Shown: positions 1 to 5,226, counted from the stretch's first letter. The stretch: 5,236 nucleotides of DNA from Eubacteriales Family XIII. Incertae Sedis bacterium (GCA_031289235.1 JAITPU010000067.1:1-5236), one strand, 5' to 3'. Notes: generated by a model not told the origin, from the sequence alone. A program made the numbers and translations.

Positions 1-114
1 CCAAAGTATGATATCCGCGAGTGGGATCCGGAGCATGAGAAGATGAGCAAGGGGCTGACGTTCACGAAGGAAGAACTCGAAACGCTCCGCGGATTGCTGC
101 TGGAAATCGTATGA
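1..114 (+). CDS. PC4/YdbC-family ssDNA-binding protein, C-terminal fragment
   Basis: The frame is open from the first base to a TGA at 112-114 and gives 37 residues. They include YDIREW, then KMSKGLTFTKEE, then a leucine-rich helix (LETLRGLLLEI). This matches the C-terminal half of the bacterial PC4-like family (YdbC in Firmicutes): a beta-strand ending in a conserved tryptophan, a GKG(I/L)T(L/F) turn, and a closing amphipathic helix. Family members are small (about 70-80 residues) dimeric proteins that bind single-stranded DNA and are proposed to act in transcription or DNA repair. The N-terminal beta-strands and the start lie outside the window. No terminator is evident after the stop. The family call rests on motif recognition only. 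Confidence 0.75.
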   Translation, partial: PKYDIREWDPEHEKMSKGLTFTKEELETLRGLLLEIV

Positions 115-336
115 AGAGATTGTAAAGAAGGGAGATCAATAAACGGCAAGCGTGAGCGACGCTCCTCTCCGAACCCTTCGCCAATCGGTACGACGGCAGG
201 ATCCGGATTTGTTTGTCGCGGTGGAGTGCCTGCAACCATGGACGAATACTGAAACGCCGTATTATCGACTTCGATTTCATTAAACAGAATGCTGTCAATC
301 GTGATGGGCGTGTTCCCACCGTTCAGTATGGTGGGG
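115..336. other. Intergenic stretch without a supported gene
   Basis: No reading frame here has a good start, ribosome binding site and recognisable product. A Shine-Dalgarno-like GGGAG at about 130-134 is not followed by a usable ATG; a GTG at 151 would open only about 43 unrecognised codons. On the minus strand, the frame that continues past the TAA of the 83-residue gene stays open to the left edge and reads like protein near 250-330 (for example TPITIDSILFNEIEVDN). It could be the remnant of a lost gene. Confidence 0.4.
315..335 (-). terminator. Weak hairpin just after the operon's last stop codon
   Basis: CCCACC (315-320) and GGTGGG (330-335) form a 6-bp perfect stem with a 9-nt loop, right after the TAA (337-339) of the 83-residue gene on the minus strand. 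The position suits a transcription end. No T-run follows in either direction, so this is not a canonical intrinsic terminator and may be chance. Confidence 0.25.
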
Positions 337-588
337 TTACATGAAAAACATCTCCGGGGCGGGCTTCTCGCCGCGCAGTTCCGTTTCGACCATTTCCACG
401 AGATCGACGGGATTCTCGGTCCAAAGGGCGGACTCAACATCCGACAGTCTGTCGAAGATGTCCAGTTGAGAGGTCTCTTCAAGGGTTCGATTGACCGTCC
501 AGCCGTGGCTTTCCGCGATGCGTTCGACGACCATTTTTATGACATATTCCAATGCCAGTTGATATTTATCCCTGTAAGTCACGTTCAT
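337..588 (-). CDS. Small acidic protein of unknown function, third gene of the DUF3990 operon
   Basis: This gene encodes 83 residues and ends in TAA. The start is well supported: AAGAGG at 598-603 (minus-strand sense) lies 9 nt before the ATG. It overlaps the 3' end of the DUF3990 gene by 23 bases, so the two are probably translationally coupled. The protein is rich in Glu and Asp and predicted largely helical: an N-terminal helix (YRDKYQLALEYVIKMVVERI), a short linker with HGWTV, then DIFDRLSDVESALWTENPVD and a final acidic helix. It has no signal peptide, membrane segment or recognised catalytic motif. I recall similar small proteins next to DUF3990/DUF3791 genes but cannot name a family. 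An accessory or antitoxin-like partner is an inference from its size, charge and position. Confidence 0.8.
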   Translation of the reverse strand: MNVTYRDKYQLALEYVIKMVVERIAESHGWTVNRTLEETSQLDIFDRLSDVESALWTENPVDLVEMVETELRGEKPAPEMFFM

Positions 589-1135
589 ATTTCGGCGCCT
601 CTTCGTATCCGACCAACTTCAAGCAGTCCAAGGCGGACTGCGTTTTCAGGCAGATCTGGTTCTCCAAGGCTTCCGGGTGCAATTGCCTCAGCGTGGCCGC
701 GACGGCGTCTTCAGAGCCGATCTCCCCGTATGCCCCGTTCAGATAAAAGGTGATTGTCGCGTTCGTGTCGTCATTCGCGACCTTGCCGGCAAGCACATCG
801 TAAGAGTCCCACAAAGCGGCGATCCGTCCTATTCTCCTCCGATGCCCGCAGATGCAGTGCAGCCATTCGGCATCCGTGCTCCGGAACTCACATATGTTCA
901 AGTCGTCGGTTCGCTCGAACGCATAGGAAAGTATGTAGCCCGATTGCAGATCCCCGCCGCTCTTCCGCAACGCGGCATTGACAAAACGTAGTGCTTGGTC
1001 TTTGGATGTCGTGAGATAAAATCCGCGGCCGAAATCGTTGGTCTTTTTGCATCGCCCCAAATCAATCCGCTCAATCAGCGTATAACTTGTGTGGTAGAGC
1101 GGTTTTCCGTCCTTCAGGGCATCCATGATGCTCAT
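566..1135 (-). CDS. DUF3990 protein, predicted ADP-ribosyltransferase-like enzyme
   Basis: This gene encodes 189 residues and ends in TAA at 566-568. The N-terminal block has LYHTSY (residues 13-18), then DFGRGFYLTT (34-43) followed by a helix with QALRF. This is the diagnostic start of DUF3990. From memory, that family belongs to the ADP-ribosyltransferase fold superfamily, where an early His or Arg strand and a G-F-Y-x-T strand shape the NAD pocket. Further on are YDVLAGKVANDDT and a C-terminal QICLKTQSALDCL, matching the family's conserved Asp/Asn and Q-x-x-x-x-T segments. There is no signal peptide, so a cytoplasmic location is likely. The ATG overlaps the TGA of the DUF3791 gene in an ATGA junction, and the local ribosome binding site is weak, so translation probably depends on coupling. 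The target, and whether NAD is used, are unknown. Confidence 0.85.
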   Translation of the reverse strand: MSIMDALKDGKPLYHTSYTLIERIDLGRCKKTNDFGRGFYLTTSKDQALRFVNAALRKSGGDLQSGYILSYAFERTDDLNICEFRSTDAEWLHCICGHRRRIGRIAALWDSYDVLAGKVANDDTNATITFYLNGAYGEIGSEDAVAATLRQLHPEALENQICLKTQSALDCLKLVGYEEAPKYERDLQG

Positions 1136-1371
1136 AGCGCTTCGTCTTGCGACCGGATGTACGCTTCGATATCCTCATAGGTAGCCAGCGCGCCTTGGAT
1201 ATGCAAAAATTCATACGCATCGTCGATGTAATCAAAAACGCCGAACTGCTTGAATAGGCGTCCGGTCTCGGCGGCGGTTTTGCCAGTGCGTTTTTTGAAC
1301 AGCCGGAACTGCCCGATCTTGATCATTGTCGCGATATCATTGTTATACATGGCGAAATCCGTATCCCCCAT
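1132..1371 (-). CDS. DUF3791 protein, first gene of the operon
   Basis: This is a 79-residue cytoplasmic protein ending in TGA, which overlaps the next gene's ATG. The core (TAAETGRLFKQFGVFDYIDD, then YEFLHIQG, then YEDIEAYI) matches DUF3791: a helix holding a 'LF+++GV/I-DYI' motif and a closing Y-x-x-(E/D)DI-x-x-Y/F-I helix. The family commonly sits directly upstream of DUF3990 genes, as here. I chose the ATG at 1369-1371 because AGGAA precedes it by 9 nt, a plausible -10 TACAAT lies at 1399-1404, and 79 residues fits this short family. The frame extends upstream to another ATG at 1477-1479 (115 residues) with no clear ribosome binding site. That extension reads like protein, so the longer form cannot be excluded. 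Function is unknown; antitoxin or immunity partner of the DUF3990 protein is inferred from the pairing. Confidence 0.8.
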   Translation of the reverse strand: MGDTDFAMYNNDIATMIKIGQFRLFKKRTGKTAAETGRLFKQFGVFDYIDDAYEFLHIQGALATYEDIEAYIRSQDEAL

Positions 1372-1398
1372 TTGTGCTTGTTCCTGTGCCGTGACTAT

Positions 1399-1427
1399 AT
1401 TGTACCCCAGCCGCCGTAGCGGCGCAA
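1399..1427 (-). promoter_or_regulatory. Candidate sigma70 promoter for the DUF3791-DUF3990 operon
   Basis: On the minus strand, TTGCGC (1422-1427) and TACAAT (1399-1404) are separated by 17 nt. The -10 has five of six consensus bases and the -35 is weak. Transcription would start near 1392, giving a leader of about 20 nt that contains the AGGAA ribosome binding site of the ATG at 1371. It lies inside the longer version of the DUF3791 reading frame and so supports the shorter start. Confidence 0.5.
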
Positions 1428-1640
1428 TACGTTTTTCGGCCTGGACGCCAACGAGACGCGCTTCGGCGGGAATCATCATGCTGTCAAAGCATCTTGCTCA
1501 TCAACGCCTTCTTTTTGTGGCGCCGCCGGCGTGATTTTTATTTGCCGGCTATTGGCGAAGTTTGGCGCAGTAGGCTTCCGGACGTCCGAATCCTTACGCT
1601 TTTATTATCCCGGCTTGTCAAAGAGTTCAAAACACGAGGC

Positions 1641-1669
1641 TTGACTTTCCCGCGCGGATGCACTACAAT
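1641..1669 (+). promoter_or_regulatory. Sigma70-type promoter for the DUF4143 ATPase
   Basis: TTGACT (1641-1646), 17 nt, then TACAAT (1664-1669): five of six consensus bases in each box at the ideal spacing. Transcription should start near 1676, about 48 nt before the ATPase ATG, inside the left arm of the 1673-1709 palindrome. The rest of the divergent gap (1480-1640) holds nothing I recognise apart from two GCCGGC copies (1525-1530, 1544-1549) that could pair. Confidence 0.75.
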
Positions 1670-1672
1670 AAT

Positions 1673-1709
1673 CCTTGTAAATCTAAAATTTAATTTTGGA
1701 TTTGCAAGG
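1673..1709. repeat. 37-base near-perfect palindrome between promoter and start codon of the ATPase
   Basis: The left arm CCTTGTAAATCTAAAATT (1673-1690) and right arm AATTTTGGATTTGCAAGG (1692-1709) are inverted around one central base. They differ at only 2 of 18 positions. Both differences leave G-U pairs in RNA, so the transcript could form an uninterrupted stem apart from the turn. It starts 3 bases after the -10 box, spans the expected transcription start, and ends 2 bases before the GGAG ribosome binding site (1712-1715). It is AT-rich in a GC-richer setting. It could be an operator, a 5' mRNA structure, or a recognition site for the ATPase itself. Confidence 0.85.
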
Positions 1710-1723
1710 ATGGAGCGCGTGGA

Positions 1724-2896
1724 ATGTATATAAAGAGAATCTATGAAGACGCGGTGCTTGCATCGCTGCGGAATTTTCCTGTTACCGCGCTCACCGGACC
1801 GAGGCAGTGCGGAAAATCAACTTTGGCCAAGCATCTGATCGCACAGTATGGGAACAGCATATATCTCGACTTGGAACGCCCGTCGGATCTGGCCAAACTT
1901 GAAAACGCGGAATGGTTTTTGTCTTCCCGGAAGGATTCGCTGATCTGCATTGATGAGGTGCAGCGTTCTCCCGGCCTCTTTCCGCTGATCCGCAGCCTGA
2001 CGGACGAATGGGACAAGCCTGCGGCATTCCTGCTTTTGGGATCGGCTTCCCGCGAACTCATGCAGCAAAGCTCCGAATCGCTGGCAGGAAGGATAAATTA
2101 TATCCGCATCGCCCCTTTCGTCTGGAGCGAACTACGCGGGCGGGCGGAAACGGCATTCGAAACATACCTGAACCGGGGCGGTTTTCCGAGAAGCCTCTTA
2201 GCTGCTGCGGACGATGTATCCTATGAATGGCGACAGAGTTTTATCGCTGCGTTTTTGGAGCGTGATTTGCGGGAATGGGCCGGTTTTGCGCCGCTCACGA
2301 TGCGGAGGCTTTGGCAAATGTTGGCGCACAACAACGGGCAAACGGTGAATTATTCCGCGCTGGCCTCGTCGCTTGGCGTCAGCGCAGTCTCCGTGAAAAA
2401 TTACATTGATCTGCTCGCAAGCGTATTCATGCTGGACGTAATTCCTCCATGGGTGAACAATTTGGGGAAACGTCTGGTGAAAGCGCCGAAAATTTATCTG
2501 CCGGACACGGGTTTGCTGACTGCCTTGCTGGGGCTTCGTTCTTTCGAGGAAGCGATGGGGCATCCGGGATTCGGCGCCCTGTGGGAGCAGACGGTGCTGA
2601 CAAATCTGCGTACCTATTTCCCCGCCGCCGAGATCTTTCATTACCGCACATCCGGCGGCGCCGAATGCGATTTTGTGATCAAACTGCATGGCAGGCTTTT
2701 CGCGGCAGAGTGCAAAGCGTCGCCGGCGCCGAAGCTCTCCAAAGGAAACTACAGCGCTTTCGCGGACATCTCCCCTGTCCATACATTTGTGGTCACGCCA
2801 GCCGGCTCCGGCTGGCCGATGGCCCCCGGCATAGATGCGGTCACCCTCGGCGAGATCCGGGTGAAAATCAGCAATTTCCTGGAATTTCCCCTTTGA
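1724..2896 (+). CDS. AAA_14/DUF4143 family P-loop ATPase
   Basis: This intact 390-residue protein is typical for the family. The N-terminal AAA_14 ATPase has Walker A GPRQCGKST (residues 25-33), Walker B LICIDE (73-78), a sensor-1-like LLLGSAS (103-109) and LAGR (120-123), whose Arg may act like an arginine finger. The GGFP motif (152-155) leads into a helical, winged-helix-like middle section. The C-terminal DUF4143 domain has LPDTGLL, LWEQ with Glu288, ECDFVI with Asp316, and AAECKAS with Glu329 and Lys331. These are the E...D...ExK residues of a PD-(D/E)XK nuclease-like fold and none is lost. The ATG is chosen because GGAG lies 8 nt upstream and the N-terminus (MYIKRIYE) is the family's usual start. 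There is no signal peptide. The gene is monocistronic with its own promoter and palindrome. The biological role of the family is unsettled, and nuclease activity here is inferred from residues. Confidence 0.93.
   Translation: MYIKRIYEDAVLASLRNFPVTALTGPRQCGKSTLAKHLIAQYGNSIYLDLERPSDLAKLENAEWFLSSRKDSLICIDEVQRSPGLFPLIRSLTDEWDKPAAFLLLGSASRELMQQSSESLAGRINYIRIAPFVWSELRGRAETAFETYLNRGGFPRSLLAAADDVSYEWRQSFIAAFLERDLREWAGFAPLTMRRLWQMLAHNNGQTVNYSALASSLGVSAVSVKNYIDLLASVFMLDVIPPWVNNLGKRLVKAPKIYLPDTGLLTALLGLRSFEEAMGHPGFGALWEQTVLTNLRTYFPAAEIFHYRTSGGAECDFVIKLHGRLFAAECKASPAPKLSKGNYSAFADISPVHTFVVTPAGSGWPMAPGIDAVTLGEIRVKISNFLEFPL
2797..2816. repeat. 8-bp perfect inverted repeat inside the ATPase gene
   Basis: GCCAGCCG (2797-2804), a 4-nt loop GCTC, and CGGCTGGC (2809-2816). 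It lies about 80 bases before the stop codon and encodes part of TPAGSGWPM. It has no T-run after it and is probably a product of coding sequence. Confidence 0.35.
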
Positions 2897-2898
2897 CG

Positions 2899-3142
2899 CG
2901 TGACCACTCCAGGGCAGGAATTTCCCGGAGTTTTGCAGGGCCGTTTTTACGGCGTTTTCAATCCCGCCGCAGCAAGGTATCTCCATGCGAACCGCTATCA
3001 CCGATCGGATGTTATTTTAGCGGATGATTTCGGCCGGTTTTTCGCTGTAATCCGCATTGTCCAGCTTCGGGCAGCTTATCAGCGTCACTTTATTGCGCAT
3101 AAATTTGTGTTTTTCCCAATGATACCATGATCTTTCGAGTTT
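2899..3142 (-). pseudogene. Ferredoxin-like iron-sulfur protein, C-terminal remnant
   Basis: Read on the minus strand from 3142, the frame gives KHKFMRNKVTLISCPKLDN, then DYSEKPAEIIR, a TAA (3017-3019), then in the same frame NNIRSVIAVRMEIPCCGG and ENAVKTALQNSGKFLPW. This is the C-terminal part of a ferredoxin-like protein common in anaerobic Clostridia, whose ending I recall as an SGKFIPWQVVT-type sequence. The TAA replaces what was probably a Gln or similar codon. After the Trp codon (2909-2911) the frame shifts: VVT is readable one base on, which implies loss of two bases. The N-terminal part with the cluster-binding cysteines is missing, and the C-terminus ends where the ATPase gene's 3' end begins. 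It is almost certainly non-functional. The family call is from memory of conserved segments. Confidence 0.65.
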
Positions 3143-4693
3143 CTAACGCACCGCCAGCATATCGTACCAACTCCCGCGTCCGTAAAAGTCTTCGTAGGCA
3201 GTGGGATAGCCACTGTAGTCCGGCTCGGGGCCTTCTCCGGTTTCGGATGTGACAGGCTGCTCAAAAGGCACGTAGGCGTTGGCGTGCAGATCTGCCAGTT
3301 TCGCCAGACCGCTCCCGTCGGAGGTAGCGCGCCAGAGGCTCATGCCGCCTTCTTTGTCTATGCGCCCAAACATCAGCGTCTTGCCACTGTTGCAGAGAAT
3401 GGGGGATTCACAGGTGTACGTCTCGTCGTCCGTAAGCTACGTGACATTACCATCGGCGCAGTCCAGCACATAGAGCTGGCGGCGTAGCGGATATCGGTAT
3501 GGTTCCGTGTCGGTCGCGCCGCAGAAGAACAGACGGCTTCCGTCCTCTGTCGCTACCGGATTGGAAGGCGCCGGCCCGCCCGTATGCAGAAGCTCCTGCG
3601 TCCACACGTCCTCAAAACTTAGGCGGGACAGCACTTTGCCCGTCTGCATATCGCGGTCGCCGCCCAGAAGCAGAATGAGCGCCTCTTCCATAAACTGAAC
3701 ATTCTATTCGTAGGCCAAAATGGTGGGAGAATAATACTCTGCGCCGGCAACGCCGGCCGCGGCCAGCTGTTCCTCCGGAAAAAGAAGCTCTCTCGGGTTC
3801 AGCTCTTCAGCCCCAAAATCAGAGACAGCGCCGCTGATGCCGTCCGCGTGTATGGAACCGCTCATCACGTCCTGCTAGATGAAAAGCCTGCCGGAGTCCG
3901 GAGACCACTTTCCCGGATAAGCGAGGGTGAGAGAGTTTTCGTAAAGTTCCGCCGCGGCCCAAAATTCATCCGCCGTGTATCCCGAACCCTGTCGGATAAG
4001 AGTCTCGGGCGGATTGCCATCGTCGCCGGAATCGGCGGGATCACAGTACCAAACGCCCAAATCCTGCTGGAAGTTGCGCTTTGCCGGATCCTGCCGATCT
4101 GTATAAAAAAACTTTGAAAAGGCCAGTTTCTCTTTGTCCGGCGAAAGGCTCAGATGCTCATACTGCATCCAGCCCTCCGCGCTGTGTTCGTCAGCCGGCA
4201 AAATCACGTCGCTTGACCCTGTTTCCGAGGCGTGTATTCGCGTAACGCCGTTTTCGCGCGTACTCACATAGAAAGCATCGCCCTCGCCGGCGCAGCAGGA
4301 CAGTACGCCCGCCGCCAGCAGCCGCGCGGTTTTGTCCGTGAAGGTGTAGGTGTACAGATCGCCGTTCTGCAGATAAGCCACAGCGCTGCCGTCCTCCGAG
4401 AAGATAGGTTTTTCGATGCCCGCTCCGTCTGCGATCTTCTCCGGTTCTCCCGCGCCGGGGACTTCTCCGCCCGCACTGCCACCCGAAGCGGAAGCCGCCT
4501 CGAAAGCCAGCGCGTAAAGGCCGTCATTTTCCGTGAATACGAGGGTGTGCCCCTGAATCGTATCCCCGTGACCCGATGTCTCGCCACCGGAACTTCCCGT
4601 CGTGCAACCTCCCAACCCCGCGATCAGCAGAATCGCCGCGACCAGCACCGGCAGCACCCGCAAGTTCGTTTTTACAGGCCGTCTTACTCTCAT
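3143..4693 (-). pseudogene. Secreted lipoprotein with WD40-like (PD40/TolB-type) beta-propeller, interrupted by three TAG codons
   Basis: The minus-strand frame from the ATG at 4693 runs 516 codons to a TAG at 3143-3145 without a frameshift. It is broken by TAG at 3875-3877, 3704-3706 and 3437-3439. The N-terminus is a lipoprotein signal: basic residues, a hydrophobic stretch (LPVLVAAILLIAG), then lipobox LGG/C with Cys30. A Gly/Ser/Ala-rich linker (about residues 67-83) follows. Repeats of the 'SpDg..laf' kind then appear: SEDGSAVAYL, SPDKEKLAFSKF, WSPDSGRLFI, TEDGSRLFF and SGKTLMFGR. These indicate a surface-anchored beta-propeller, with no enzymatic residues recognised. The start at 4693 has AAGG 5 nt upstream; an in-frame ATG at 4705 is the alternative. 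At the third interruption the context VT*LTDD suggests an original Gln codon (CAG to TAG). A recent pseudogene is most likely; amber read-through is less likely. Confidence 0.75.
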
Positions 4694-4705
4694 TTTCGCC
4701 TTCAT

Positions 4706-4855
4706 GATGCTTCCGCAACCATAATCCAACGCACTTTTGCCCTGCGCGTTGTTGATTTTAGCGCGGATTTCGTTGGCGATAATTTTTGTAATTTCTATTC
4801 TGTCATCCGTATCATATCGGAGAGCCATTTGTTCAAAAATGTCTTTTGTCTCCAT
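4706..4855 (-). pseudogene. Class I SAM-dependent methyltransferase, N-terminal fragment
   Basis: From the ATG at 4853-4855 (or a GTG two codons earlier) the frame reads METKDIFEQMALRYDT, then a helix with RIEITKIIANEIRAKI, then KSALDYGCG. This is the usual opening of a class I methyltransferase, ending in motif I (D-x-G-C-G), whose glycines contact S-adenosylmethionine. The expected next residues (T-G) are replaced by Ser-Ile, and the frame runs directly into the lipoprotein start. Motifs II onward are absent, so it cannot be an active enzyme. The ribosome binding site is poor and no clear promoter precedes it. About 50 of an expected 200 or so residues remain. Confidence 0.65.
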
Positions 4856-4932
4856 ATTCACATCTGCATTTATTTAGAGTTTAGTTGTCCTTTGGTTAAA
4901 ATCATATTAGCGCAAACGCATGCTCTGCTTTT

Positions 4933-4954
4933 TCAACAACCGTGCGTCAACAAC
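4933..4954. repeat. Pair of 8-bp direct repeats
   Basis: TCAACAAC occurs at 4933-4940 and again at 4947-4954, 14 bases apart start to start. They lie just upstream of the -35 box at 4962. They could be a regulator site but are short enough to be chance. Confidence 0.25.
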
Positions 4955-4961
4955 ATATCTA

Positions 4962-4990
4962 TTGCAAACATAGGTTCACAGCGGTAAAAT
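4962..4990 (+). promoter_or_regulatory. Sigma70-type promoter for the 5012-5125 small gene or RNA
   Basis: TTGCAA (4962-4967), 17 nt, then TAAAAT (4985-4990). The -10 has five of six consensus bases and the -35 has four. Transcription would begin near 4997. Confidence 0.55.
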
Positions 4991-5011
4991 AGCCGTGAGG
5001 ATAAAATTATT

Positions 5012-5125
5012 ATGGCAAAAAATACAGGCGCGAAAACCATTAATGTTAAAGGCACTGTGCAGTATTTCGCCGATTGTGACAAGGACACAACCGGCGAAAA
5101 TCCTCTTTTTTGGGCGAGTATTTGA
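5012..5125 (+). CDS. Possible 37-residue small protein, unrecognised
   Basis: The ATG at 5012-5014 follows GAGGA (4997-5001) by about 10 nt, and the frame ends in TGA at 5123-5125. The peptide begins MAKNTGAKTINVKGTV and continues with YFADCDKDTTGENPLFW. It is soluble, with one Cys, and resembles no family I can name. It could be a small protein or the N-terminal stub of a longer lost gene next to the tRNA. A strong hairpin (5065-5099) and T-run (5106-5111) lie inside the frame. If they terminate transcription, the stop codon would never be transcribed and this would be a short RNA instead. Confidence 0.4.
   Translation: MAKNTGAKTINVKGTVQYFADCDKDTTGENPLFWASI
5065..5111 (+). terminator. Strong hairpin followed by a T-run, candidate intrinsic terminator
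   Basis: TTTCGCCGATTGTG (5065-5078) pairs with CACAACCGGCGAAA (5086-5099) at 13 of 14 positions around a 7-nt loop. A run of six T follows at 5106-5111. The six-base gap between stem and T-run is longer than usual, so termination efficiency is uncertain. On the opposite strand no T-run follows, so it would not terminate the tRNA transcript. Confidence 0.5.
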
Positions 5126-5137
5126 GTAAGGCACTTT

Positions 5138-5213
5138 TGGTGGAGATAAGGGGGATCGAACCCCTGACCTCGTGATTGCGAACCACGCGCTCTCCCAGCT
5201 GAGCTATATCCCC
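5138..5213 (-). tRNA. tRNA-Ala (anticodon CGC)
   Basis: On the minus strand the sequence starts GGGGATATAGCTCAGC and folds as a full cloverleaf. The acceptor stem GGGGATA pairs with TATCTCC and includes the G3:U70 wobble that marks alanine tRNAs. The D-arm GCTC...GAGC, anticodon loop TTCGCAA with anticodon CGC (5178-5180), and T-arm with GTTCGATCC are all present. Discriminator A73 (5141) is followed by a genomically encoded CCA (5138-5140). It would read the alanine codon GCG. It is convergent with the small gene or RNA at 5012-5125. Confidence 0.95.
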
Positions 5214-5226
5214 ATTTCTGATATTT

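Noticed and set aside
289..753. Plus-strand open frame of 154 codons
   Set aside because: It is antisense to the DUF3990 and 83-residue genes, has no family signature, and turns Ser/Arg/Pro-rich at its end, as shadow frames in this composition do.
1525..1549. GCCGGC pair as a terminator or operator
   Set aside because: Two 6-base self-complementary copies 13 bases apart are expected by chance at this composition, and no T-run follows the second copy.
1494..1733. Plus-strand frame of 79 codons before the ATPase
   Set aside because: It spans the promoter and palindrome, has no ribosome binding site, and its Arg-rich sequence resembles nothing known.
2198..3001. Minus-strand open frame of 267 codons starting with GTG
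   Set aside because: Its first part is the ferredoxin-like remnant, and the rest is antisense to the intact ATPase with no recognisable domain.
2449..3027. Plus-strand open frame overlapping the ATPase in another phase
   Set aside because: The ATPase frame carries all family motifs here; the alternative reads as low-complexity shadow sequence.
4232..4987. Plus-strand open frame of 251 codons
   Set aside because: It is antisense to the lipoprotein and methyltransferase fragment, Arg- and Gln-rich without motifs, and lacks a promoter or ribosome binding site.
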